A stretch of 64,000 nucleotides of DNA from Silene latifolia (taxonomy: Eukaryota > Streptophyta > Magnoliopsida > Caryophyllales > Caryophyllaceae), in the NCBI RefSeq assembly GCF_048544455.1, contig NC_133530.1:17599748-17663747 (forward strand). Reading direction: 5' to 3'. The notes under the pieces were generated by a model, which searched no databases, was not told the origin of the DNA, and saw only the letters and a program-made list of their open reading frames with translations. Each line of letters starts with the position of its first letter. The first letter of the stretch is position 1. Shown here in pieces: positions 23,168 through 34,403 of the stretch. Made by a program: the position numbers and the translations under genes.

Positions 23168-24520
23168 AAAAGCTCTCTCCTCTCAAAAAAAAAAAAGAAA
23201 ACCCTAACCCCTTGTTTCTGACCCGCCGCCTCCCCTAATCAATACACTTCCCCCCTTTTCCCCCTACCCTTCGCCGGAGATGGGTTCTCTCCTTGACCCA
23301 TCTCCGGTGATTGCTCAAGTTTCCTCATTGTGGCGGACCCCATTGGCCTAATCTCGCTCCTTTCTCTCCGCGGATCGTTTCCGTCTCGTTCGTCCGGCGG
23401 GTTTCGTTGGATTTCGTGTGGTGGTTGCTGAGGTCGTTCCGTTCCGCGTTCCCCCGTCCTGTCATCGAAGTCTCACATGCGTTCCAGGGGTGTTTCCCCT
23501 CCCCCTCGCCCCTCCCCCCGCCCCTGGTAAGTCCTGGTGCCGTCGTTGTGTCTGGTCGATGAGTATAGCTCATCTGGGTGGTGTTTTTATGTTAAGTGGT
23601 GGTGGTTTATGGGACGATCTGGTGTTTCCCCTTCCCCTCGCCCCCTCCCCCACCAGATTGGCCCCTTTTCCGGTTCGGTTATGTCGGTCTGTTGTGATGT
23701 TGTTAATCGGATTGCATGTCTGCCGATGGTCCTGGGGGGGTTCGTATGGAATTTGGAGTCTCAGTTCTGGAGGTTGGTGTTCGTTGGGTGTGCCGTGGCC
23801 TCGTGGACGGTGGGTTGTGTCCGGTTGGTTTTGGTTGGAGTGAGGCTGTTTTTGCTGTGGTCCGTTACTTGCTGGTTGAGGTGTGTTGGGTAGGGTGGAT
23901 TTGGGTGTTAGGCGGTGTCTTTGGTTGGGATATGAGGCGGTGGTTTCCTCGACATTCCATGGTGTCGCTTTTTATTTTATTTTCTAGTTGTTTCCTTCTT
24001 CTAACTGGTAAGCCAAGTCCTCTGATCGGTGGGGCTGGTGTTGAGGTGGTTTTGTCTATGGGTGTTCGTGTTACTTATTACACGCAGGAATTCTTGGTCC
24101 GTTTGTGCTACGATCTTTGGGTGCGATCTCTGAGGTGTAGGAGGTTAATCTCCGTCGAGGGCAGACTCCGTCTTGCTTCTCATCTTTTCTTTCTACGCTC
24201 TTTTCGTAAGAGCGTAAGTGCACCTTGTCATTGTTACTCTTTCGTTTGTATGTATCGACGGTACTTGGAGGCCTTCCGTGTTACTGAAGATGATATCAAT
24301 GTTCGTGAACAAGCTGCCATCTCTTGCCATTCTACCATCGTTAATCTTGCTTATCGTGCTGTTTTAGATTTATTTTTAAATAAAGGTTATGTAATTTCTA
24401 TGTATGACTTTATAGTGCTAGATCTAGCTGTCAAGTGTCTGGTGCTATTTAGTCGAATAGCTCACTCTGTATTGGTTACAATAATGTAAGTTATTCACCT
24501 TCTGTCAAAAAAAAAAAAAA
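23168..24520 (+). mobile_element. Non-coding L1-like retroelement
   Basis: A 1353-bp insertion is flanked by 14-bp direct repeats TCTTGTGAACAAGT (23154-23167 and 24521-24534) and ends in a poly(A) run (24507-24520), the signature of target-primed reverse transcription. The 5' part (to about 24.0 kb) is GC-rich with AAAACCCTAACCCC and two CCCTCCCCCTCGCCCC-like runs (about 23503 and about 23627), resembling an L1 5' UTR. No endonuclease or reverse-transcriptase motif is seen. A 257-codon frame (23716-24489) ends just before the poly(A) but matches nothing I recognise. It may be a deletion derivative of a LINE, or a large SINE-like element. It lies directly upstream of the NB-LRR relic's promoter. 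Confidence 0.8.
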
Positions 24521-24604
24521 TCTTGTGAACAAGTGGACTTCTAAGGCTCAAATTCTATGGTGGGAAATGATCAGGGCCCAGGCTAACAGGCTGGTTAAAT
24601 GTTA

Positions 24605-24789
24605 CTCCCTCCGTCCCGGTCAATTGTTGTCCTTTCGTTTTGGCATAAAGACCAAGGAAAGATAAGAAGGTCAATAACTAAATGACAAGTGGAACAAACT
24701 CATCAACTTCATTCTTAAAATAGAAAGGACAACAATTGACTGAGACACCCAAAATGGAAAAGGGCAACAAATGACCCGGACAGAGGGAG
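24605..24789. mobile_element. Stowaway-type MITE
   Basis: Ends CTCCCTCCGTCCCGG and its inverted partner GGACAGAGGGAG, between TA duplications (24603-24604 and 24790-24791). Non-coding. The same family is at 27364, 36445 and 55483 (shared CAATTGTTGTCC and AAGACCAA blocks). Confidence 0.85.
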
Positions 24790-24791
24790 TA

Positions 24792-25259
24792 CTAGTAAAT
24801 GTTTGACTGGTTCAAGGATGAAATGGGAGACTATAATCCAGGGTTCAAGTACGTTTCACATTGTTTTAAGTGAGACGGTCTCTCAAGATACTTAATTAAC
24901 GTTTTAATTCTGATTGTATTCTACTGAACTTGCTTGTGCACAATTGCACAAATGACTCTCCTCTCTATCAGTTTGTGAGCATTTCCTGCGAATTTGCTAA
25001 AACAGACGACTTTTTTCGTCCGTATCAATCATGAATGATTGTTACCTCTAAATTAAAATTTTGGTTCCGCTACCGACTATAGATAAATAAAGAAGGTTTG
25101 AAACATTTAGTTACAATTTTCCGAAATCCTTGAAAGTTTCCCTTGTTTCGGTACTGATTAGAATGCAATCAAAGGAAACAAAATAAAAGAATTGATAATG
25201 CAGATTATAACATTTGTAACTAGAAATTTTAATTTAAAGTGTATTTAAATACTATTATA
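24792..25259. other. Intergenic region
   Basis: No gene or repeat boundary was resolved. Confidence 0.5.
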
Positions 25260-25894
25260 TCTAATCTTATCTTTATTAATTCAGAAGACAATACTCAATC
25301 TAGGGCGTGCCACATCATTAATTCAACCTTTTTTTTTATTTTTTTTGGAAATACATGTTATGGTGGGACCCGTTAGTGTGCAATGCATTTATTTCTTCAG
25401 AATTCCGGCTATACAAACATGCGACAAATTCCGTCTTAGAACAAATACTATGAAATAATTTTATACATTCCGAATAAATGAAATTAATGGCATATAAGCG
25501 GAATGAATTACAAATCGGAATAAATGAAACTAATTACAAATAAATAACTTACATAATTTTAAAAATAATAATAAAATTACATAATTACGAGAAGGAATTA
25601 CATTTAATTACGGGATTGAATTACATATAATGCGAATAAATTACATGCATAATTTTTAAAAACTAGATAGTACGATTTATTTCTTTTTAAAAAAATATCC
25701 TTTTATTATTTCCTCTTAAACCATTGCATGTGAACACGTATTTGTAACAAGTTTAAACATTAATTATGTAGATCGCTGATTTAGACCAACTAGATAAATA
25801 CAATAGAAATGCAAAAAAAAAAAAAAATACATCCAAAAACATTAATACCGGCCCAAATACATACCCGTGCAATTTTGCACGGGTTTAAAACTAG
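25260..25894 (+). mobile_element. Non-autonomous Helitron (635 bp)
   Basis: It starts TCTAATCTTATCTTTATTAA, has the common subterminal GTGCCACATCATT, and ends with a perfect hairpin CCCGTGCAATTTTGCACGGG (25864-25883), then CTAG and T. No coding capacity. Confidence 0.75.
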
Positions 25895-26930
25895 TTGTTA
25901 TAAATGCTCTATACATGACAATCTAAAAAACCGTGTATTCACATGGGATACATGTGAGTTATGCCTTTTGACTTATTGTTATTGTCTTATCTTATATGAA
26001 TAGACTTTTACTTAGATGGGAAAAAAATCAATGAGATAGCGACATGTGTCAAGTTTAGTGGGTAGTGGTTCTTCTACTATAGTTTTATATAGATTCAAAG
26101 TTGAAACAATCTCCTATCTACTAAGAGAATAAAACTTCTCAAAAATTTATCTACTAAGAGAATAAAAATTCTCAAAAATTTTCTCTCCAAACTCGATCTA
26201 CTTATATGATTTTTTCCATTAAACTATTATCTTTTCTTTAAAGTATAATTTTTTCATTAAATTCTAAATTATAATGTTTTAATCAGAATAAAATAAAAGT
26301 AGTACAAAATTATAAAATAAGGAGTACAAATACTAACACTTTATGATAAAAAAAAAATCCATTAAAATACAGATTTCACGATATACTCAACTTTTTTTTT
26401 ATTAGTTTTGTACTTTTTTTTACTCATATCAAAATACTGAGTTGAAATATGAAAAAATACGGTATAAATTTGGATTGAATAAATAATACACACTAAAAAG
26501 TAAAAACTCTATAAATACTGCGGATATATTGCGCGGGGTCTATACACGCTAAAAAGTAAAAACTCTAATTATTTGTGAAGAAGAATGGAAAATTAAAACT
26601 GAGAAACAATGAAAAATGTAATGAATGATATAAAAATAATGTTATGATCCCAATTATGTTAGATTTTATATGAGAAAATATATAAAAAAAAAAAGATATT
26701 AGAAAGAAAATGGAAGAGATTCCATACATATTTTTGGAAAGGAGGCCGTATAAAAGGCAATGATGGGAAGTGTTATTAAAGTATTAGTAAGAGTTTAGGG
26801 TTTAAGTTGGCGGGAAAATTTTTAATGTGAGGGTGACATGTGTCATAGGATGATGTCAGCGGTTATTCTTTTATAGTTTTAATTAAATTAAATTAATATA
26901 GATAGATATAGATAAATGATGCTCCTTAAC
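25895..26930. mobile_element. Mosaic of Helitron ends
   Basis: Two minus-strand Helitron 5' ends are suggested: plus-strand TTTTATATAGA then T (26083-26093) preceded by GACATGTGTCA, and AATTAATATAGA then T (about 26902) preceded by GACATGTGTCAT. A plus-strand 5' end TCTCCTATCTACTAAGAG starts at 26110, its second half repeated at 26148. A decayed hairpin near 26530 (ATTGCGCGGGG) may be a 3' end. Boundaries are uncertain, and no genes are seen. Confidence 0.45.
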
Positions 26931-26955
26931 TATCTGAATATATACACTTTCTATT
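26912..26955 (+). repeat. Direct repeat, copy 1
   Basis: ATAAATGATGCTCCTTAAC through CTTTCTAT is repeated with two differences at 28453-28496, bracketing the Stowaway and hAT-like elements. Confidence 0.6.
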
Positions 26956-27363
26956 ATTGGAAAAGGTTGAGTAAAGTCAATTAACTTGAGTTAATTTCCT
27001 AACTTCATTCACATTACACTTTGGATTTGTTTTCACACTACAAAATCCAACATTCATAAAATCTATTATATTGTTTTTTTTAAAGAAAAAATTAGAATAA
27101 TTGTATATCAATTATTTAATAATTATTAATAATCATAAATTAATTAAGCATTAGTATTTACAAATTCTCATTTGACAAGGTTGTATATAGAGTTAGCTTC
27201 GTGAATATGTGAGTACTTTTCGCTTAACTCAGCTAGTTGGTATGTAAAAAATCGCTTGTTTAAGAAAAATAGAGATAAACCGTGAAACGGAAGAGTGTCA
27301 CAACTTATCTCCATATAAATTGTAAAGATATCAGGAGACTTGTTGGTTTGTAATAAAAAATTA

Positions 27364-27566
27364 CTCCCTTCGTCTCAGTCAATTGTTATCTATTCCTTTT
27401 TACACAAAGACCAATGCATGTGAAACAAACTAATAAAATAAAGGAAGAATTGTCCACTTGCATATACTAGCCACTTGTTCAATACTTGCACAAAATAGAA
27501 ATAGATAACAAATGAATGATACATCTCAAAATGGAAATAGATAACAATTCACCGGGACGGAGGGAG
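27364..27566. mobile_element. Stowaway-type MITE
   Basis: Ends CTCCCTTCGTCTCAG and GACGGAGGGAG with TA on both sides (27362-27363 and 27567-27568). Related to the 24605 copy. Confidence 0.82.
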
Positions 27567-27658
27567 TACCAATTTATAAAAAAAAAAAGTAAATTATCAA
27601 TTACTCAAGTAATTGATTGATAGTAACATTATCTAAATTGTTTTTGGTACTTCATATC

Positions 27659-28327
27659 TAGGGATGACAATGGGTAGGGTCCACCTAGACCCGAACCCGA
27701 CCCGAGATTTTCCCTTTGGACCCGTACCCGACTCAGACCCGCAAGGGTCTAAAATTTGAGGACCCATACCCGGACCCTATGGGTAAGGGTAGGGTCTGAG
27801 TCTACCCGTGGATCCGAGTTTCAGCCACTCTAGTAACAAGATTAACAGCTATTGGGTCTATAATATTAAAAAAAAAAAATCATACTACTTTAACATTATG
27901 AGTTTATTAATCTGCCGTTAATGGTGGTTGTCGGTCGCCGGCTATTAAAGAGGTGGTTGTCAGTCACGCATTAGTGCTGTGGTGGTGGTTTTCTTGTGTC
28001 AGTGGTGGAGTGGTGGTATTGTCAGAAGAGTTTGGTTGGGTTTTATCACTTTATGGGATGAGAGAAGAGAAAGAGACTTTAGTTGGGTTTCTACTGATCG
28101 CAAGTATGAATTGAGGAAAAGTTGTAATTTTGATTATTTTTTTTTCTTTAATAAAGGGTCTAAGGGTCGGGTATGGGTCTCATAACTTAGACCCGGACCC
28201 GAACTATTTTCTGAAAACCCATACCCGACCCATACCCATTGGGTCTGAAAAAATAAGACCCATACCCGACCCATTAGGGTCCGACCCTCAGGGTCTGGGT
28301 CGGGTCCCCGACCCACTGCCATCCCTA
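27659..28327. mobile_element. hAT-like non-autonomous element (669 bp)
   Basis: Inverted ends TAGGGATGACAATGGG and TAGGGATGGCAGTGGG lie inside a perfect 8-bp duplication TTCATATC (27651-27658 and 28328-28335). Subterminal DNA is dense in ACCCGACCC/GGGTCGGGT-type motifs in both orientations. The 8-bp duplication and the TAGGG end fit the hAT superfamily. The open frames inside are repeat translations. Confidence 0.85.
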
Positions 28328-28452
28328 TTCATATCTGCTTTAGGTGTTTTATAACGTATATCGGTAGGACATATTTAGATCAACAAGAGGAAAATAACAC
28401 ACACTTTAAAGTAAATTAAATGCTTTGTTTTTAGGTTGTGTTATGCTCTATT

Positions 28453-28496
28453 ATAAATGATGGTCCTTAACTCTCTGAATATATACACTTTCTATC
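28453..28496 (+). repeat. Direct repeat, copy 2
   Basis: Second copy of the 26912-26955 sequence; the 1.5 kb between them holds two MITEs and a hAT-like element. Confidence 0.6.
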
Positions 28497-28922
28497 CATA
28501 CTCTTTAAAAAACCCAAACTTGGGTTACTATAGCTGTAACAGTGTTTCTAAGCTTTCTACCCATTCTGCCCCTGCCTTTGTTTTTTATTACTTTCGTGCC
28601 CTTTTTTTCTCCTCATCTACCGCTCATTCTCACTCTTTTACTCATTCTCCCTCTTTTCGTGTCCCACACTGCTCTCCATTCTCCATTTTTGTATCCTCTA
28701 TTTTCTGTGGATGTTTTGCTAATTCATTAACTAATACTGTATCAATCAATTATGGCAAACTCCCCCCTTTTTGTAGAAACCGTAACCTTAATCCTTGCCA
28801 AAACAATAACCATAATTCCCTTCCTCTTCCAGAAAGCAGTTCACTTATCGAATCAACAACAATGGCGATGACGACTTCAATCCAGCTGACGACTTAATCC
28901 AGCTGATACGAACATGTAGCAG
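28454..28922 (+). other. Possible 5' exon of an unknown gene
   Basis: C/T-rich, leader-like sequence is followed by a short stretch with coding character (the frame reads DDDFNPADDLIQLIRTCSR) that ends at a good donor site, AG then GTAAGT at 28923. An alternative frame from 28457 has 146 codons but an unlikely composition. No downstream exon was found before the LTR at 29398, so this is at best an orphan first exon. Confidence 0.25.
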
Positions 28923-29397
28923 GTAAGTTGTCGTGTTCATTATTCTGATTTACTTCTTCCTATATGTTAACTATTGAGGTGGATTATTGAGTGTGAGTTA
29001 AATTAAATAATTATGAGTTTATATATATTTTTTTTTGGTTTAAATTGATTGCATGCAGTTGATTTGGGGATTTTTCATGCAATTGATTTGGGGATTTTTT
29101 TAGGTTTAAATTGATTGCATGCAAAAATTTGGGCCAATTTAAATTTCTGGGTTATTTTGTGTTTGGCTATTTGACAGAGCCATGTTTTTCTAGAGTAGAT
29201 GATTATGTAAGGGTGACATAATCCTACTGCCGGTGTGTAATAGATTCCTACTAACAAGAATTCTGCAAAAGCTCGCATATTCTTTTCATTTAATAATAAC
29301 ATATCATGTTGTGTAGGTTTTTCCAGCTGGGTTGAAGCTTGAATTTAAGATTCTATATGCCATACATGTTTTATAATTCTCTTTGGTTGTAACGCCC
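28923..29397. other. Region before the second large LTR
   Basis: Contains a short direct repeat GATTTGGGGATTTTT (about 29062 and 29086) and no gene. Confidence 0.4.
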
Positions 29398-32112
29398 CGT
29401 AATTTCGGACCGTTAGTATATTTCGAAAATAATTTAGTAATCAAATAAAATTTGATATTAATGTATTTAAAGTAAAAAAATTCAAAGAAATATAATTTTA
29501 TTATATTTTGAGGTAAAGTATTTATTTTGATAGTTTCGAGATGTTTAAAAATAGTTTAAACCGTGTAAAACTTTTTATTTCGAAATAAGGGCGTATCGGG
29601 GGGAAAATGACAATTCTTTTGAACATTGGGTAAACGAATTTGGAAATGGGTCATATGAGTATTCAATTTTCTTGTAATCTCGTGTTTAAAAACTTTGGTC
29701 TTGTCGGAATTTGCATTTGACCAACTGCGGTTAATTATTATTCAAACGAGCCAAAACCGACTCGTAAAATCCCGACTAAACCCGCACCTTTCCTCTCTTT
29801 CTCCTCTAACCCGCGGCACCCCCTCCCCCTACCTTTCTTTTTTCTGATTTTCTTGTTTCATCTTCCTCTACCTTCTAAAATATAAGAAAACACCATTTTT
29901 ACCCAAATTCAAGCTAAAATCATCACATCTCACTCGTTTCTACTCGGATTTTCGCAAAATTTACATTTCCGGAATCCTCTCGTCGAGATCTACAACCTAG
30001 TATGTTTTAATTTCAGTTTTCTTGAAGTTGTTTTAAGACGAATTTTGGTAAATTTCGGTATTTTATACTTATTATTGTGTTTTTATTGTTTATTTAGGTG
30101 AAGATTTGGAGGACGAGTTTGGGGACTCGTATATAGTCGAAGATAGTGGCTAGTTGTTTGTTAGGGTTTGGTTTTCAAGGTGCTAATTGCTCATTTTCTA
30201 GCTTAAGGTAACATATTTCGAGTTACTCGACGAAAAATCGTCACATGCTTTGATTTTTGTATGTTTTTGTGATCTTTAATTAAGTAGTTAATTTCACATG
30301 TTAAAATGATTGCATGCATGTTTAATTCATGTCCTTTGGATAGTTTAAGTTAATATGTTAGTATTGGGGACGATTAATTATGTTTTGAGACGGTCTTATC
30401 TTGAACAAAAATGGAAAAATGGAGGTGTGGGGGGGCGGCGTGAGCTCGAGCCATGGCCGGGCGGCCCATGGTGGCTCGGGTCAGCCCGTTGCTTGTTTCG
30501 CGGTTTTCCATGCTTTGTTCGTCATTTTAGGTTCATTAATGATATAATTAGAATAAGTAACATATGGTTAAACTTAGGAAATGAATTATAATAGTAGTTA
30601 AAAATTATGTTAATGGTAAAAAAAAAATTATGTTATATTGATAGTTATCACATGTTAGGATAGTTTACAAAATGAAATTGTAATTAATAGGCTCAAAATG
30701 AATTTTATAGCGATAATTGTAATGTTTTGATGATTGTGCCGAAAACTGAGCCTTAGTCCCTTTGACTGATTCGATGTCAGTTAATTGTGTGATTGGTCAG
30801 CCGCAATTTAACTCGTACCTGTCGCAGGGCTGGGTTGCGGGTAAAAATTCGGTTGGATGAAATTTTATATGAATTAGATAATCGGCTTTTTTCTTGTTTT
30901 AGGCCATTTATCAAGTTTTAGTTCACATGTATAGTTGATTGTATTTAATAGTATCTTATATTGTAGAAATGGCCCTAGATTCCCCTAAAGCCTTTAATAT
31001 TGTTAAAATTGCTAGAATTGGAATAGGTATTGAATATCTCTTGCAGGTTGTTGTGTTTGTCATAGATAGGTCTTTATAGTCTCTGACGAGTATATGTTCA
31101 CTGCTTAATAGCCTTTGTGTTCCTGACTAGTGGATTTATATCCAAGTTTGGGCATGACCTCGTTACTTATTTTGATAGTAAGTGGTCAACTTAAGTACTA
31201 GCCAACCTTTTGGTGGACTCCTTAGGGTACTCACTTTGTTTTTAAAAAAATTGTGGGTCTTGGGTGCGGTGGTGTGTATCCGCATGTCTAGGTCTGCGCA
31301 GATTTTAGGCTAGGGTTGTGTTGTGTCTTGGCCATGTTTTATTAATATTAACCGCTGAGCCAAGATACCGGTTCGATTACCTTCCCTACCTCGTGGTATA
31401 GACTCGAGTTACAGAGTGACTATTGACGGTACTAAGAACTTATGCCTATCTTTGATATGTTGCCCTTTCTTGTTTGATGATTCTATGAATCATAGAAGGT
31501 GAGATGCAAGCCGGCTATGGTTGATAGAGTTTGGATTACTACTTGTTATATTTTTCACATGATAGTTTAAATTAGTCAATTTAGCATTCATATGTTAGAA
31601 TACTTGGAAATTAGATTAAATTTTCATATAGTTTACATGTTTCATTACATATTACATTAAATATGACGATTCGTGGCTGGGAGGACTCGAAGTTACTCCC
31701 CACTGAATTGTGGCTTTCGTGTTTGTATAAAATGCGATTGACAGGTTGAAGATTTAGATGGGGTCACATACGAGCTAGTGAGCATAAGGAACCTTGGACC
31801 TAGTTTGGTTATTCATATAGTAAACCTTTTAACTTTTGGTTTTGTATATATTTTGAAGGGACATATGTCTCCCTCTTTTTCCTTGGGTTGTATCATTATA
31901 TTTTCTTATCGTTAGCTATGGCATGTAAATTAGTTCGTTAACATTGCAGGTTTTGGCACCCTTCTCTTGAGAATGTTGGAAATGTTTGTGATTGGTTTAG
32001 GAAATTTTTTGAAATTACAGGTTTTGTCTAGTTGAACCAATTACAAACATATCCTGTCAGTTTTTCCGTAGAATTTACCTCTTTATTTAAGGCTAAAATT
32101 GAGGGTGTCACA
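29398..32112 (+). mobile_element. 5' LTR of a truncated Ty3/gypsy-like element
   Basis: It runs from TGTAACGCCCCG to GGGTGTCACA (2715 bp) and shares long blocks with the solo LTR at 101-3625. A primer-binding site follows it, so it is not a solo LTR; the internal domain and 3' LTR are missing from the expected place. The small open frames inside are not genes. Confidence 0.85.
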
Positions 32113-32114
32113 GT

Positions 32115-32126
32115 TGGTATCAGAGC
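32115..32126 (+). other. Primer-binding site (initiator Met-tRNA)
   Basis: TGGTATCAGAGC starts 2 bp after the LTR end, as in the 6.1-kb element. Confidence 0.85.
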
Positions 32127-32522
32127 TTGTTGCTCCCGACGCACGTTTGTGCACCCCACTTAAAATCACTTGACCTGTGATGTTCTGTGTAGTTAAAAAG
32201 AGAGACGTCCAACGTCTGAGCAGTAAAGCTAGATTCTATGGGGATATTTTCATAGGCTTTTGTGAAGCGAGAAGCTTAACACACCAACCAAGTATGCATG
32301 CTGATCATTCTTCGCTTCAAAACGAACTTGCGAATGACCTCTGTAAGTTTTTATACCAGTATGAAATTGCTCTTTCTAAGGGGAGACATGAGCAAACAAA
32401 ATTCATTCGAGTTTCTTAGTGAATGCTTTCTGCACTACTTGAAGGTTGCCTTTTCAAATAATCAGTGTACAGTTACTTATATTAGGGGTGTTATTCATAA
32501 TGTCTTTTTTTTTTGTCTAACG
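32127..32522 (+). other. Junction between LTR leader and MKK3 fragment
   Basis: After the primer-binding site there is leader-like sequence, then an 80-codon frame (32177-32419) that I do not recognise. No gag is visible. The T-rich run before 32523 looks like the end of an intron. Confidence 0.35.
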
Positions 32523-33277
32523 GAGAAAAGACGACAACTTCTGACTGAGATAAGGACGTTGTGTGAGGCCCCTTGTTCACAGGGTCTGGTAGAGTTCTAC
32601 GGTGCGTTTTATATACCTGATTCAGGATAAATAAGCATTGCTTTGGAGTACATGAATGGCGGATTCCTCGCAGATGTCATGCAATTTCAGAAGTCTATAC
32701 ATGAACCAATACTTTATTCTATTGTTCGGAGGCTTTTACATGTACTGATAATTTTACAATTTTTTGCTCTTTTATGTTTTCTGCTACTTTTTACATTTGA
32801 AAAGTCTCCTCTGCTAAGTTTTCATATGTGAATATTACTTGGGGATTGAACTACTTGTATGGTGTTCGTCACTTGGTAGTTGGTACAAAAAGATATAAAG
32901 CCATCAAATTTGCTTGTAAATCTCAAGGGTGAGCCAAAGATAACAGATTTTGGTTTAAGTGCTGGATTGGAAAACTCAATGGCCATGAGTTAGTTTTATT
33001 TATACTTACCAAGACTTAGAGTTAACATACAATTGTTTAATATTCAAGTATTATAGTGTTGCTCTTGGAGTTGTTTATGAGATTTTTTGTATAATCAATT
33101 ACCTTTTAGTGTGCTACCTTTATCGGGATTGTTACTTATATGTCCCCTGAGAGAATACGCAAGGAGTCTCATTCATATCCTGCCAATATATGGAGCCTTG
33201 GACTTGCCCTTTATGAGTGTGGCACTGGCGAGTACCCATTCACGGCCAATGACCGGCCTGTAAATCTTATGCTACAG
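32523..33277 (+). pseudogene. MAP kinase kinase 3 fragment (MKK3-like)
   Basis: Three exon-like blocks encode the middle of an MKK3-type kinase. Block 1 (32523 to about 32740) reads EKRRQLLTEIRTLCEAPC and ALEYMNGG with a TAA stop at 32628-32630. Block 2 (about 32843-32987) has GVRHLV, then a 7-bp duplication (32873-32885) that destroys the frame at the catalytic HRD, then DIKPSNLL and [14 protein letters not shown]. Block 3 (33110-33277) reads VTYMSPERIRKESHSYP, then NIWSLGLALYECGTGEYPF (the usual DIW is NIW), and ends at a GT donor. Introns are retained, so this is a DNA-level copy, not a processed one. The N-lobe start, the C-lobe end and the NTF2-like tail are missing. Intact MKK3 relays MAPK signals in jasmonate and pathogen responses; this copy is dead. 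Confidence 0.9.
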
Positions 33278-34403
33278 GTGAGCTCATTTCATACTTCTTT
33301 GCTTCTTTAAACTGAGATAACAACAAGTTTTATATTTGTCTAATCTTATCGTTTTAAATGTATCAGGGACTTAACAATAACTAGGTAGGATTAGGACTTG
33401 ATGACGCTTATTAGTGATTTTATTAGTGAAAGATAAAGATGTTTATGCAGCAATTGGGTTACATTACTGCTATGTCATATCATTGATAATATATCCAATT
33501 AGGTATAGCCAGAGGGGCCTTTGGTGTGCTAGGGTATTCTTTTCGTCTTCATCGTCATATAGTCTTTAGTTTAGTTCTTTAATCCTTAATATGACAAATG
33601 TTTCCTTAGTATATATGTTCAATTTCTGATAAGAAGACCATCTCGGTGGTTTTCTATATGAAAGCAAGGAGTGTGAGTTTTGTTTGACGTGGTTTATTAT
33701 TGTTCATATTTGGGTTTCTTATAAGGGGAGTCTTTAGGGCGACAGGGTGTTCGAGTTTTAGAATAACACCCTAATAAAAAAATAGAAAAAAATAAAAAAT
33801 AGAAAAGTAATTTTCGTTTTTGCGCCAATATCGAAAGGATAGAACCGTAATTCACAAATTTATCATATTAATAATATAAAATATAAAAATTAATAATTAA
33901 AACTAAACTATATCTAATATTTACATATCATAACAAACACATATTCATCTTCTTCCTATCATACTGTTACCAATTATCAAAAAAAAAAAAAAAAAAGAAG
34001 AGAGAATTCTACTGTCATACCTGAAACGACAGATACTTTACTGAAATTTCCGTCATTGGATCCATAGTTGTTAAGGTACGTTCAATTGTACGAACGAAAG
34101 ATGAAATATAATTTGTTCATTGAATTTGTTATGTTTAATTCACAAGAAAGGACAAATAGCCAATTAGTACTCTATAAATAGTTTGAACTACGATATATAG
34201 TACAAGACAAGTACGTCTTTTAAAAAAAATAGTTTGAACTACGAAGAAAAATATTTTAATTTTTGTGTCAATTACGAAAACAAATATGAGACTATGAAAT
34301 AAATTATCGTTATTTGAACAAAATTGATATCCAAAATTTGTTCCAGAAACTTTCCAACCCATTGACATATTACACAAAATATGTGCTCTTTTATTTGATA
34401 TTA
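33278..34403. other. Intergenic region after the MKK3 fragment
   Basis: The start is probably the next MKK3 intron, but the following exon was not found. The rest is AT-rich with a poly(A) run at about 33980-33995. No gene is seen. Confidence 0.45.

Noticed and set aside
23311-23893. Overlapping frames of 118-141 codons in GC-rich DNA
   Set aside because: By-product of GC-rich, stop-poor 5' UTR-like sequence in the L1-like element; frames overlap on both strands.
28130-28354. Frames rich in DPDPLG/RPIPD-like words
   Set aside because: Repeat words of the hAT-like element read as protein.
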